Shown: in pieces, positions 45,661 through 58,816 of the stretch
Layout: each line of letters begins with the position of its first letter
Numbering within the stretch: position 1 is the first letter of the stretch
Assembly (NCBI RefSeq): GCF_020382885.2
Contig: NC_058503.1
Location: 1,849,110-1,913,109 of the forward strand
Direction: 5' to 3'
Source of the DNA: Scatophagus argus
Taxonomy: Eukaryota; Chordata; Actinopteri; Scatophagidae
DNA length: 64,000 nucleotides
The notes under the pieces: generated by a model
Databases searched by the model: none
Seen by the model: the letters and a program-made list of their open reading frames with translations, nothing else
Told to the model about the DNA's origin: nothing
Made by a program: the position numbers and the translations under genes

Positions 45661-47930
45661 CCTGAGTCCTCCCCGCACTAACATTTATTTATTTCTCTCC
45701 CAATTTTGTCATCTAATGACCCGTGTTGTGTTGTTGTTTGAAGGGGCTGATGGCTCTCTGGTCTCCCACATCCTGAGGAAGAAAGGAGGTGGCTGGAATA
45801 CTGGAAGGCGAGTGCAGGACAAACAGTGCTGCAGACCACCTATATGGATAAAAGCCACAAGAATATGGACAACATTCCATCAGCAACATAAAGCTGGCTA
45901 GGCAGCATCGTACATGCCTTGGTTGTATGTTACAGCAGTCTATATATGTAAGTAATCCTTCATAAAAGAACATCACAGTTGTCCTTTACAAAAGCATTTT
46001 TCTTCAGCCCGTCAGTGTTAGGGCTTTGGCTGTTTGATGGAGCAGCTTCTCAGAAGCTCCATGGCCACATGAATGGGGCCATAATGAACTGCACAGTGTA
46101 TAAAATGATATAAATATGTATTAGTGGGTATGTGGGGGGTGGGGTACATGGGAGGGTACATGGTGCAGAGCAAAGGAGTGTGCAAGAAAGGTGAAAGCAG
46201 CCTTTGTGTGTAGAGCAGAGCCCTCTGGTGGACCCTCCCCTTAGCGCGGGGTTGCCCAGGCCCTGTGGTGGCGGATCACAGTTAATAACTGTGCGGTAGG
46301 CTGTCAGAGGCACTTAGCCTGACGCTGGGCAGGCCAGGCCAGGCTGGGCCCGCATACACAGCAGCCTCTACCTCCTGAGCCTGGACCAAAGCACTCGGCC
46401 ATGAAGGAGAAGAGACAGAGAGAGAGAGAGAGAGAGAGACTTATGGTTAATGGTTGGAGTAGATGGGCACATGAATGAGGTAAAGCAAACATAAATATTG
46501 CAGAAAAACATTCACTGTGTGTGGATCTTTTTTGGAATGTCTAATAATCATGAGGGCGAAATAACTGAGACTTCTAGACTGAGCTCAGGTGTCTTCCCTA
46601 AAGAATTCTGTGCCAGTCTTAATACAGGAGAATTGGTCCAGGATCAAGTGCATTTTAAGGTCTTTCTGAAAACAATACTCACACTCTCATGTCTGTGGTC
46701 ACTGTAATTATTCCTCCTGTCCATTCTGACCGTGGCGACTCATGTGAAAGATGGGATACAAAATCCACAATCGTTTTGTGCAAAAATGCATTCTAAAGTT
46801 AGAACCTAATATGAGGCTTCATCAGTTGGAGTTAACCAAATCAAGCTGGTATTTCTCAGTTACAGTGTACAAAGAAGAAAGAAGTACAAAATTCCTTATT
46901 TGTCCTGCCATTTCAGTAGGAAATCATGCTTTGAAGAAGCTCTAAGAGGGAAGAAAGACTGAACCTCTGGAGAATAACTACATGATTTATCTAAGTGTAA
47001 TGTATAATTTGTCTAATTTCACTCACACTAAAAGAACTGAACATAAATCACTGTATCCTAATAAAGCAGCTGCTTGTTTAATGCTACAAAACACAGTCTT
47101 CCACTAAAGCACATCTAATACAGCTGCATGAGTGGGACCACATCACCATCTCCAATGATTAGCGCCAGACGTTATCTGACCCTCAACAAAGTACCTTCAC
47201 AAACTCTTATCTGATCCCTGCTCATAAACCTCATACCCCAAATGAGGACTGTCTCATGGTAATCGACCAGTGAAGACTTGTCTGATCTTGAGTGGTGTTT
47301 TATTTCTGTGCCAAACAATACTTGTAGACAATCTGTTCTGTCTGTCTCACCCTGAACTCCAAAGTCCAGCTCATCCCTGTTGACTAGATTAGATAACCTG
47401 GTTTTAAAAGCAGGGATACTGTTTGCTCAGTGACTCGTCTCTGCCCTAATAGCATCTGATCTAATGAGAGATTGCAGGCTGCTTGTTGACAGTGGACACC
47501 CACACAGTGTCATGGCAATGGCCAAACAACACAGGGAAACAAAGCAGGACTGTGCTTTAGTACCTGTAATTACCAGATAAATATCAGCTTCTTTGCTTAA
47601 AACCTGCAACAATAAATATCATATGCTGCTTTAATTACAACTGTTATTGTCTATATTGGGTAAAACTGCACTGAGCTAAACATACTCTGTTGCTAATTTA
47701 TAAGGTAAAACTAATTCAGTCGAAAATAAATTCAATATTTATGAAGATTATAATATTTGACGAATAGTTGATTTGTTGAAACTGCTGTGGAGAGTTGCTG
47801 ATTCAACTTCATGATCATTTTGAAGCATGTAGTTTTGATACATTATATAAGGTATTTCTGTTACTTAGACTCATTGGTATAAATAGGCTGGACAAAATAG
47901 TAGAAATACCTGTCAGTAGCTCAATTCAAC
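44820..47930. other. Intergenic sequence without recognised genes
   Basis: Apart from the TC tract at 45578, a G-rich patch at 45160-45195, a GA array at 46413-46439 and a GGTACATG-rich patch near 46130-46165, nothing stands out. Frames up to about 110 codons overlap simple repeats and have no family signature. Confidence 0.55.
45578..45660 (+). repeat. (TC)n microsatellite
   Basis: A pyrimidine tract dominated by CT/TC, with interruptions around 45603-45630. Confidence 0.95.
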
Positions 47931-48110
47931 AATTTCAATTTATTTATATAGCACCTTATACAATCAAAATTGTCTCTAGATGCTTAGCAGAGACCCAGAG
48001 CCTGAACCCCCGAGCAAACAGACAGTGGCAAGGAAAAACTCCCTTTTAACAGGAAGAAACCTTGAGCAGGACCCGGCTTGGAAGGGAGAACCATCCTGCT
48101 GATAGTCAAC
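47930..48110 (-). repeat. Fish retroelement-tail repeat, copy 1
   Basis: The plus strand reads CAATTTCAATTTATTTATAT then AGCACC, and later GTGGCAAGGAAAAACTCCCT then TTTAACAGGAAGAAACCTTG. This is a well-known fish dispersed repeat whose other half, in opposite orientation, occurs at 51050-51235. Here the element's 3' end points left. Confidence 0.65.
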
Positions 48111-48479
48111 AGCACCATATACTAAGTCTATATTCGTCGCTGTCTAGGAATATAACACTCTAAAAGATACCTAAAATCTGGTTAGAGTAGAGTCAAGCAA
48201 TTGTTACTACAAGCAGTACTTCTTTATGCATACAAGATGCCGTGTGATCCATTGTTCATCCCATGAAATATTGATAAAGCTTCTTTAAATTAAATGACTT
48301 TGTACTGGCGATGTGAATGTGAAACATAAACCAAAGCTTACCTGTTCCTTCCAGTGTGCATACAGTTTCAGTGTGAGAGAGAGCGAGGGTAACTAGTTCT
48401 GTTGCTGGCGTCTCTGGCGCTCTGTTTAAATCATCACTTCCTGTTCTCAATCCCCGTGTCTGCTTATCCATCATTTCAT

Positions 48480-48909
48480 AAGCATGCCATGTGTATGTGT
48501 GTGTATGTGTGTGTGTGTTGATACACTTGGGGTCCTATTGCACCTACTCCAGCCTCCCATGGGTGGTGGAGGTGGGCGAAAGAGGGGCTGCTGCCTCAAG
48601 ACACCCCTCAAATTATGGCCTAATCAGTTAGCCCCAAGAGCAGCTCCCAGGCAAACAGACAGACAGACTGCCAGACCTACAGCAACCTCATCTCACTCCC
48701 CCCCTCCCCTCCTCTTCTCCCAGCCACACAGCGCCAAGCTTGGCCTTGTCCCTGTAAAGACCTCTCTCCCTCTTTCTCTTCTCACACTGAGATAAAACAG
48801 GTCCAGCTTCGCTCTAAGAAATGTGTCAGCTGTTCCTGTCCCTCACTTATCCAATGTGTCCAGTCTACCTGGCCCTTTCACCTCTCTCTCTCTGTCAGAC
48901 ACACACACA

Positions 48910-48942
<33 letters not shown>

Positions 48943-49591
48943 TTTCTTCTCACCCACATAGAGTCATACACAGACATACTGTAAGTTGTAGTAGCAGACG
49001 TAGTTTCACACTGTTTACAGTCAGTTCTGGTTTTTGGCTGAACCAGAAAATCTATCTAGAGACTTTGATCTCTGCTGTCAACTTAAATCCTTGTTGTTGG
49101 TGCTTTTTTTTTTTTTTTAAATGGTTGTATGTTCTTTTATGAGTTGAGTAAGCTCCTTGAACTTAACATCCATGAAAGAGTTCCAAACCCATTGTATAAT
49201 TTCAGAAAGACATGACTGTCTGTCTGAATGGAGAGTTTTGTTGTTGTTTTTATTCCTGACACTAAAACTCAAAGGTTTCACCCAAGTGGATGTCATTTGT
49301 AGCATCACAATAATCAACTCAAATGAATTGAGCTAATATTATAATTACCATAGTTTTGTAATAATGACCAAACAATTGCTGTCCTGTCTTTCTGTTGCTG
49401 TTACTGGAAAGGGTTTTGCATTTGTGCAAATACCAGTTCCAAGAAAGTATTGCAGTCATACTGAATAATATCTTAGTAATAAAAAAATAGCACCATGAGA
49501 AGTTAAACAATGTCATCATAACATTTTGGCACCTAATTTTATGTCAACAAGTATCTGGCGTTTCCCTCGATCATGCATACACTCACACTTG

Positions 49592-49630
<39 letters not shown>

Positions 49631-49791
49631 GGATCCACTGCACTAATGTGATGCTTTGTCAACTAAATCATTGCAACTCTACCCGGTTAATCAGTGGCAC
49701 ATGGCAGGTTCTGGCAATGTCAGACCTTCACTGAATCCATCACACCATTCCCCTCATCTGCGTTGTCATTCCCATTCCTCTATTACCGCCC

Positions 49792-49826
<35 letters not shown>

Positions 49827-49945
49827 ATGTGGCAAACCAGACCACTCACCATACACACTAATGCTTCTGTTCCCTCTGAGCAGCTCCATCCGTCATGTTC
49901 TCCTCATTTAGGATTCCCATTTGTTTTCATTTCACAGCTTTCATG
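48480..49945. other. Intergenic stretch with several CA/TG microsatellites
   Basis: Arrays of TG at 48489-48518 and of CA at 48899-48940, 49592-49627 and 49796-49822, plus a T run at 49107-49118. Unique sequence between them shows no coding signature. Confidence 0.75.
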
Positions 49946-51045
49946 AAACACCACACACACGCAGGCAAATATCTGCATATGCATGTGTGTACAAGAGCAT
50001 GCAGACGCTTATGCAAAGACGCATATAAAAAAGAAAAGTGCAGAGAAAAGCAAACAGGTGCTGTGTCCCGTCAGAAAAAAAACACCATAAATGACATAGC
50101 TTACCAGTGACATCGGACATAAAACTGTGGAGGACTGAGATAGAGGAAAGGACAGAAGGACGTGAGGGAGAGAAAGGTGGAGGGCGAGTGATCCATATCT
50201 AGTATCTGTTCTGTGATTATTTGCAGAGCAATTAAAAAACCATGAGGCCTAGCCCTGGTTCCTGAACATGTTGATTTGAACCTTCTCTGGACTATAAATA
50301 ATGAATGATTAAGTAGATACTCCGATCTTCTTTCTTTCCTTCGCTCAGACGTCTGTCTCACATGTCCAGTGCTCTCGCCCTCCATCCTCCAATATGTTCT
50401 GTATTACAGGGTCTTTGTTGGGTGTTTGAAGTATGAAAATTAAGGAGGTGGGTGGGCATCCGACCACCATACTCAGAGGAGACCTGTGACGCACACCACA
50501 CTATCCTCTGACACCATTAGCATACCTCTGCTGGCACAGCTACAGTCAGCACAACTGCCTCTCTTATGTGGTTGTTATTTGTATGGAGGCAACACCACAA
50601 AAGTATCTTGAGGCTAAGGCCTGTCAGTTTAATACATCAAGCCCTGTTAGATCTGTGACTGTGCTTTAAGGGCATCCACATATAAGCCTATCACCATTAG
50701 AAACCTATTCAATAAGTTCATACGTATTCATAAGTGGTCAGAAAATAAATCATTTAGCAAAGCCTGGCTTGAATATTGTAAAGAATGTTTAAAACACATG
50801 CTTGGTAATGCTTCAGTTTTATTCAACTTGAAGTTTATTTACTTATCCCTTTTTTTTTTCACTTGTGAAATTCATGTTTTCACGTGGAAGTCCTGAAAAC
50901 CTCATAAACCGTGATCTGAAATGAGCATGTTTTACTTGTGAGACATGTGAAATGCAGTTTCAAACATAATATAATGGGAAAATGATGTTTCAGCATGTGA
51001 TGATTTCACATGTTTTGAATGTGAAATGTGAAATGGTAATCAGAT
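49946..51045. other. Intergenic sequence, nothing recognised
   Basis: No gene, no clear repeat family. A notable AT-rich segment around 50880-51035 has several CATGTGAAA/TCACATG-like repeats. Confidence 0.5.
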
Positions 51046-51240
51046 GGCCGCCCACCTGGAGCCGGGGTCTGCTCCGAGGTTTCTGCCTTCTAAAAGGCAG
51101 TTTTTCCTCGTCACAGTCGCCAAGTGCTTGCTCATGGGGGAATGTTGGGTTCTCTGTATTACAAAATTTAATTAAAGAGTTTGGTCTAGACCTGCTCTCT
51201 TGGCACTATATAAATAAACTGAACTGAATTGAAAACTGAA
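51046..51240 (+). repeat. Fish retroelement-tail repeat, copy 2
   Basis: The plus strand reads GGGGTCTGCTCCGAGGTTTC, TGCCTTCTAAAAGGCAGTTT, CGCCAAGTGCTTGCTCATGG and TATATAAATAAACTGAACTG. It is the same family as 47930-48110 and represents its 3' half, ending in the AT-rich tail. Confidence 0.7.
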
Positions 51241-51856
51241 TATTCTACATATGATAAGGCATATATCGGGAACATTCTTGATTCACATGTGATAAATTCA
51301 CTTTCTTTCTAAGCTATTTATATTTAAAGTTATTTATATAATTGTTTTGATATTTGTATATTCATTGAACTCTATTGATTGTCTGTTCTTTGTTCTGAAT
51401 CTTTGTTTTTGTTTTGTGCATATGTTTTATGCACATACTGTTTCATGGCAGAATAAAATTAAATCAGTTCCACAAACAACTTATAAAGTAGGACAACTAA
51501 CATTTTTGCAACAAAGATTTTTGTAAAACAAAATTACCATAAATTACACAATGAGAGAGCCACAAGACTGCTGCACAACTGACTTGTGAAACAACTGAAA
51601 AAAAAAAAAAAAAAGAAATAATATAAAGTACATAAAATGGTTCCTTTCAACTTTCATCCAAGTCTGCGGAAATGCCCAGATGCCAAACTGATTTGAAAAT
51701 GCTCAATGTACAACCTTTATAAAGCCAAAGCCTTGACTGCAGCCACTGGGCTAAAAGCGTTAGTATGCTGCACGTCTGTGATGCCCCGTGTGCACGCGTT
51801 TGGACTTCTGCACACACTTCAGATGAGGGTCTGTGCTAACGGTTGTTCATGAGAAT

Positions 51857-51980
51857 GTGGCAACACCGTTTGGTTATGAAGCTCGAGAAACGTTTTATGG
51901 ACTAAAGAAATCTTCTCTTTTGATTGGCATGGGAGTGAGTAAATAATGACTGAATTTTCATTTCTGGGTGAAATGTTTGT
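51857..51980. repeat. Dispersed repeat copy B (relative at 19560)
   Basis: GGCAACACCGTTTGGTTATG, AAGCTCGAGAAACGTTTTAT and AATAATGACTGAATTTTCAT follow the same order as 19560-19665. Confidence 0.5.
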
Positions 51981-52246
51981 TTAAAAAAATTACAAATGAA
52001 TCCTTGCAAACTGAGTATTGTGTAGAAAATAAATGTCCATGTCCATGTCCAATGCCTCAAGCTGTCTAAACTCCACAGTAACATGCATGAACGTTAGGGG
52101 GTAAAGACTGCACCAATGGGGCAAACTGGCTTCTGTCCTCCCTGTAGTGGGATAACATTTCACCAGTTTAGATTGGTTTACTCAGGGCCTATCGACACAT
52201 ATGGAAGTGACCCTCAGACACCTCTTTAGAGCAGTGTCTGTGTGTC

Positions 52247-52280
<34 letters not shown>

Positions 52281-53750
52281 AGTGCACAGACCAGCTGATG
52301 CAGTGTGTGCTATGTTAACCCGTCCAAGGGCAGCATAGCAATAACAAACACAAGATCACAGCAGTGAGGTCACCTCTGACCCTGCACCCTCCGCACAGTC
52401 GACCAGATCATTATCGCTCTGACAGCCACTCAGGAATCAGCCAACACACACACACACACACACACACTCCACAGGCCAATATGGCTGTCCATCAATGCAT
52501 GTTTTTAATCATTGACTCCCCTTAGAGAAATCACAGGGATTTACTTTGGGAGACGAAAGCTTCCTCATTGGTGTCTGACAGTAAATGATTGACATTTACT
52601 TTGAATGTGCAGGTCCTGCCCACCGAGGGGGGACCTGCAAAGTGAAACCAGCCACTATTCTACACCCTTGTTTACCCACAAGGCCGTTTGCTCGTCTGTG
52701 TCCTAGTGGTGAAAGAGTTGGAGACGAAGTTAGTGAATTCGACTTTGACTGCGGACGGCATGTTTTCAGAAACCCTGGGGACCAGCACGCTTCATGGTAG
52801 GAGCTGTATGTGTGTGTATGGAGGGGGGTGGGGGTGGGGGTGTGGGGGGGGGTGTGGGGTTCTGTAAGTGTGTCCTCATCTTCACTCTCAATCACATGCT
52901 CTTGTATCAATTTTTTTTCTCCCTCGCTTCCGCTGACAGCAGCATCTGCAGCTCCACCTGCAACCTCAGTTTAACACGTCTTTTTATTTGATCCATTCTC
53001 TTCTCCGTAATATCCTCAATTTGTCCACCCCTTGTCCACCTCCTCCGCCAGAGCAGACGCTTTTAAAGCGTATCAGTTTCCATTTCCTCCAAACATCAGC
53101 GTGCTCTTGACATGAGGCTCTTAGGTATAAGAGGCTTGGCTGCCTGGTTATTAGTACAGACAGTTTGACATGAGGAGTGTATGTGTTTGCCAATGCGATT
53201 GTGTCAGCCTTAGAGCAATGTGACCACCAGAAGTGGAGTGGAGTTGAATTTGGAGTGACTTTATGGAGCCGGAATGATCTTAGAGCCATACTATTTTATT
53301 TTTCTACCTCTGTGTGCACTGATCGAAAGACAGTCTTGTCTGTTAGGCTGCTGAAGTGTTTAAAACCTTCTTGCTATAAACAGTTGACTGGCACAGACAG
53401 AGTTTCATTTTCTTTCATACAGGCTGAGTATTGCAAGATGAATTAGGCTCACCTTTTTGATGAGATGACCCCATTTGTCTGGAGCACTTTCGTCATTTCT
53501 CAACACATTGAATTTAGCATAGGTAGTTGGTAGTGAATGCCTGGACAATACAGCTCAACTTTTGGCACTTTGTCCATTTGGAAGACAATCTCTCTGGCAG
53601 GTCAAGTAAACCCCTGGCCCCCGAACACTGAACACACTTTCCAAACCTCATTACAGAGACCTCCGCTGTTTTGTTGCTCGTGGGCCCCAATCAAATTCTC
53701 CCAACCTCCCCTCTTTTTCCTCCCTCAACAATTCTTTTCAAATGAGAATT
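51981..53750. other. Intergenic sequence with simple repeats
   Basis: TG and GA arrays at 52234-52279, a CA array at 52444-52468, and a G/T-rich patch at 52818-52860. No exon with a recognisable protein was found. Confidence 0.6.
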
Positions 53751-53755
53751 GAATT

Positions 53756-53756
<1 letters not shown>

Positions 53757-53789
<33 letters not shown>
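53757..53789 (+). repeat. Poly(T) run
   Basis: An uninterrupted T run of about 32 bases, a likely site of length polymorphism or assembly error. Confidence 0.95.
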
Positions 53790-54979
53790 CAAAGTGTTTA
53801 TGTTATCATTTGTAAATCTTACCAGAAGTGGACCATGAGGCACAAGAGGGGAACTCATACACAGTTTAATGAAGTATTTACAGATAATTCCAACTGTCAA
53901 ATACTTGTGCCCAATGACATAGTGCAGAGTGCTGACGCTCACAACTGCCTTTCTCTCTCCAACTCGCTCCCTCCTCGTTAAGCAGGCGGATTTGATTTCA
54001 GGTAAGAACTTATTGGGAGAAAAAGAGGCTGTGGGGGCTGCCAGCGAGGGCCACAACTTTTACCAAAAGGAAAACAATCCTCTGTGTTGGATGTCAGAGC
54101 TCAAAGGGACCCAGACGTTGAGAAGCTGATATAAGCTCTTAGGGACATTTTAGCTGCTGTTTCTGATAGATGCAGTTTGCTCAGAAAACACAGTTTCTAC
54201 GGTTTGTTTGAGGCTTTAAAGGACAGTTCCAGCTGGGTATATTAAGAGGCTTCGGCTCGACTTTCTTTACTTTTGTGCATCGAAAAGGAAAAGAAATGAA
54301 ATCATTAATGTTCTGTTAATCTACACATGTTCAGCAGCAGTTGTTGAAAAGTAAACATTAACAGTCAAAGAATGGCACCACCAATAAAGTTCTAACTTTG
54401 TTAGTGGTTCATTTGCTAATGCCTTTTTAGGTCTGTTTTATAAGCCAACAGTAAGAACACATTTGGGGTCTCCAGCTTGTGAAAACCCCTTTTGGCCGTT
54501 GTCAGTTCTGTAGACAGGACATGGACACTGTCTCATTAATCAATACTCTGCGAGTTCTTAATGAATTGGTTTTGGATCCAGAGCCTCAATCAGTCAGTCA
54601 TTATTCACAATTTAGCAACCCAAAAGTGTTATTATGAGCAGTTTGTATCTAATCTGTAATAAACAGATTTTTGAAAAAGCATTAGTTTGAACTTTTAGAC
54701 TTTTTATTAATAGTGTCCTATTAGGGGAGGAAAAAAAAGTGTTTATTTTCAATTTTTCAGGTAAAAAAAAAAAAAAAATTGCACTCACAAAATTTTTATT
54801 GCTTGAATCTATAAAGCTTTGTCTGTGGGCCTACAGAATGTATACATGTATTTATATAGACACAACAATGATGCATCGACGTATCTCAATTAGAGTTCAT
54901 CTGAATGAATTTAGTCCAATTCAAAAAATGAAAGTAAATCCTATTAATACCTACAAATAATTTATACACACACACGCAC

Positions 54980-54982
<3 letters not shown>

Positions 54983-55045
<63 letters not shown>
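54983..55045. repeat. (TA)n microsatellite
   Basis: About 31 TA units, flanked by CACGTACA- and ACACGTA-type purine/pyrimidine alternation. It can extrude as a cruciform. Confidence 0.95.
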
Positions 55046-55049
<4 letters not shown>

Positions 55050-55374
55050 GTACACATATATATACACGTATGCAAGTTCTCTCTCTATATATATACATTT
55101 AAAGAATTATTGTTATTATTATTATGACTATTATTGTGGCTATTATTTCGTTTCGTGTCTTTCGGAGGTGATAATGAGTGATAAACCGTGTCAGTATTAG
55201 TGGCCTGTCGAGTCTCTCTCGGGGCCTGCGCAGTAGACGGAGCGCCCCAGTGAAACGCAGTGTGACGGAGCAGTAATGGATTCGTGAGTCGTGACCTCTG
55301 CATGGAAGCAATTTGGTGAAAGAGTTGAAAGTGCGGTAAAAGACAAATTAATCCTTGACGGAAACAAGATACAT

Positions 55375-55535
55375 GCTTTAAAAACAAGCCATTCGGGCCT
55401 CTTTCGCTCGATTAATTACTATTTAATCCAGCCAGAAAGATATTAGAGCCCAGAGGCGGATTAATACTCAACAGGATCATGTATTTGAAGCTGGTGGGAG
55501 CTCCTTCTATCTGTATATTAACGGATAGGGGAAAA
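55375..55535. promoter_or_regulatory. Candidate conserved non-coding element with homeodomain-type sites
   Basis: Within 160 bp lie TAATTA (55412-55417), TTTAATCC (55422-55429) and GGATTAATA (55458-55466), all typical homeodomain or Otx/Pitx-like sites, in otherwise non-repetitive sequence. Conservation cannot be seen from one sequence; this is an inference from composition and motif density. Confidence 0.3.
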
Positions 55536-55851
55536 ACAAAAGTTGAAATACTGTGAGTGAGTTTGCAGCCTTTCAGTTTTTGCATCTAAAATTAGCTCCA
55601 ATCAAACAAACACCGACAACAAAAAAAATAAATAAATTAAAAAATCTATGTTCTGCAAAAAAAAAAAATGTATTTATTTTTGCTCCGGTTTTTGTTGAGG
55701 AGTCTGTCTTGTGTCATACGTCTGTTGTTCGTTATGCGTTAGTTACTTTCCTTTTCAATTAGAGCTGATTCTAAGCATCAGCGTTTAATTTAGCAGAAAA
55801 GTGGAAAGCGCACAAATTCAAAAAACCGTTTGCCCCGTTCATTCAGAACAC

Positions 55852-56101
55852 GACGAATAATAATAATATCAATACTACTACCACCAATGATAATAACAAT
55901 AATAATAATAATAATAATGATAATAATAATAATAATGATAATAATAATAATAAAAACCTAAACATAATTCCTTAGTCTACTAATCTTATTTAATTTCGAA
56001 ACATTATGATCTGCTATTGGCATTATTATTATTATTATTATTATTATCATTGTTATAATTATTATTGTTGTTATCATTATTATTATTATTATTATTATTA
56101 T
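55852..56101. repeat. Complementary AAT and ATT arrays (large imperfect inverted repeat)
   Basis: An AAT-type array (55855-55951) is followed, after about 70 bases of ordinary sequence, by an ATT-type array (56021-56101). The arrays are reverse complements and could pair across the spacer. Confidence 0.8.
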
Positions 56102-58180
56102 CAGTCGTAAACAGCAAATTCGGTCACATTTTGGGGTGTTTAATGACCACACTGTCATTAATTGAACAGGTTCAGATGAATAAAGGAAGCCGGGTGGCGG
56201 CAGGCTCTAACTTTTTCCCATCCCCATCAGGAAACTCCGAGGACAGATCCCCTTGGTGATCCGGTAGCATTTCTGAAACATCTCAGCTGGCTGACGTGCT
56301 GTCACGTAAAGCTCTGCTCCGCGTTGTGCTCGCGGATGGTCGCACGTTCTTCCTGCTCATCACTTGTCCCGAAAGGTTCTCTACAGCGAGTTCTAAGTTC
56401 TCTGTCTGTTCCGTGCTGTTTCTCTCGAATAGCAAACTGGTTTCGAATATGTTTCACGTGTAATAAGACAGTGTAAGACAATGTCCCCCTCACCTGCTGC
56501 GTGGGACCGACTCTCATGAATCCTCATGTGTGTGAGACGCTTCTGTTACACGTGGGTTTTGATCACTTTGCACCCGGTCATTGCTTAGACGATTCATCAG
56601 CCCTCTAAACTAACGCAATTAAAGACGTTCTCCTACATAAAGACAGTGAGTGTGAGAAGTGCTTTTCTGATTTTTAGAAGAGGAGTTTGGTGCCCTGCCC
56701 TTGACTTTCCTGCTGTTGTCTCTGTCTCTTCCTCTTCACCACACAGCCGCGCTGTTTGCACAAATGATGCTTCTGCTTTTCGCGGTCCCACACTTACAAG
56801 GTGACAACAGAAGTGTGGAAAAAAGAAAGAGCGCTCACAGATGGCACACGCAGGCGCACGACGTGCGTGAAAAGCTGAGGACACGATGAGCTCTGCTCGG
56901 GGTTGTCAGAAGCCAAACAAGCAGCAGGCTCACAGAAGCATAGTTATTTATTTCAAGATTTCAAGACAAACTTAAAGTCTGTTCTTGAACCTAAGTGAGT
57001 ACATTTAATTTATATAAGAGTATAATCGTGCATCCTTTCAGCTACGCTTTCATAATGTAAAGTCAAGGCTAAACTGTGGCTATTTATTAATGTTTCATTT
57101 GGCTTGATCCAAGCCAGATGCATTCTTCTCTAAATTATTCTGCTGACTTTCTTGAATTTGAAATGAGTTTTGTGCCGGAGGCCGGCTCTGCTTAAAATCA
57201 CAGGATCACTTTCTATAAATTGGACTGGTCCTCGGATGTGAAATATATAAAAGTCTGTCATTATTTTTCCTTCTGTTGCTTTTTTTTGGGAGAAGGGAGG
57301 GTGAGGCGCAGGGGTGGGGTAGTAGTCGGTGATCTGCCACATGACCGAGCCGTCCCCAGGCCGTTCTTCATACACACACACACACACACACGCCAAAAAA
57401 GTGTAATTTCCCCCCCACATACTGTTCAATCGCTATCATGTTTTACACAAGCTTTGGGGATGCAGAATCACATCAATTATTCACAGCAGTCCTCTGAATT
57501 TTGTTTTCCATCGGGGTTATTTCAGGGATCAATATTTTATTGTAACTTCGCGGCATCGCGGGCCTTCTTACGCTTGTTTGGTCTCGTTCCTAGATTCCAA
57601 CTTCCCCAAGAAATGGAAAATAGAGGGAAGGAGCCGGTAAGTGATGCAGCGGAGAAACTGTGCAGGCAGGCAAACGATTCCCTACCGGGCTTCAATAATT
57701 CACAACGCCTGCTGCAGCCCGGTGTCTTTGCATGATGAGATGAAATGCACAAGATGCAGTTAGTTAACAGAGCATTTCTCTGAATAAATAGTCCGCAGCG
57801 CAGTGATGTGCGCAACGCGCTCGGTCCACGGCAAAGACGCGACTCTGAGCTGATCTTGACGTAATAAGGTTCCATTTTGAGACAGATATTCAAATACTTA
57901 AATGTGGGGAGAAAATGTCGTTATTTTTTTTAGTTGATTTTGTGTATATAAAATTGAGACGTGACAGCTACACTCGGGATTTAATTCAGCTCTTTTATTA
58001 ACTATTGAATATTTAAGTTAATGTTCGTTGCATCCACCGGATTGAACGGAAATGAACCACATCCTCACACATTTAAATGACCTTAAGGAACACCGAAACG
58101 AAACATTAATTGGAGGTTTAGGCCTACCACGTTTATTTATTTATTTATTTATTTTTAAAACCCCAACCATTTAAGATACA
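56102..58180. other. Non-coding sequence, possible regulatory or UTR segments
   Basis: Unique-looking sequence with a short CA array at 57372-57390. A possible small exon lies at about 57590-57636 (acceptor-like CCTAG, then donor CCG|GTAAGT at 57637) but has no recognisable protein. CpG frequency is higher than in 41-53 kb. Confidence 0.35.
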
Positions 58181-58256
58181 CGCTTTCAAGACAAGTCTCC
58201 ATTATATAACAGAATAAAGTACAAATGCTACAGGTTATGTGCTATCGATGGAGCGC

Positions 58257-58303
58257 TCTCCTCCTCCTCCTCCTCCTCCTCAGAAGAAGAAGAAGAAGAA
58301 AAG
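58257..58303. repeat. Adjacent (CTC)n and (AGA)n arrays
   Basis: CTC repeats (58257-58281) are followed at once by AGA repeats (58282-58303). The two arrays are partly complementary, though the units differ (CTC against AGA). Confidence 0.85.
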
Positions 58304-58509
58304 GTTCTGAGCTTCATATCGCCGCAGACACTCTGGTTTATCAGCCTGTGTGTGTGTGAGAGAGAGAGAGAGAAGCACTGATTTTAGTGTTTAACCTCCA
58401 ATGAGCCCTGTACAGGGAAACTGAAATAACTGCAAGAATTCAACAGACTTCTGTCACCAAGCATCCTCAGGAATATCTGAGATCGTTTACTAAGCTGTTC
58501 TCATTTCTC

Positions 58510-58516
58510 CTAACGT

Positions 58517-58558
<42 letters not shown>

Positions 58559-58816
58559 GTTGTCACACATTGGCCTGCGTGTATTTCTCTTAAAGCACAC
58601 AACACTCTCTCACTGTTGCCAACTGTCTGACCCTCGCGCATCCACATCATCATCACCGTCATTATCATATTTAATAATACTGACGAATGAGCATCGAGAA
58701 GCGGACTGGCTCTTATCCACTGTGTGGTGCTCCCAGTTAATGCTGACTTCACAGCTCTGGGAGCCGCGCAGCTGCCAGGTGTCATGACGCCGAGAGCCGG
58801 GCTTCACTGAAAAAAG
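58510..58816 (+). other. Possible non-coding exon before donor at 58817
   Basis: A GTGAGT donor at 58817 follows an A-rich exon end (CTGAAAAAAG). The stretch before it is CpG-rich near 58760-58805 and lies after a CA array (58520-58556). No conserved frame. Offered only as a candidate first exon. Confidence 0.2.

Noticed and set aside
55958-56158. Minus-strand frame rich in Ile/Met
   Set aside because: It is translation of AAT/ATT microsatellites.
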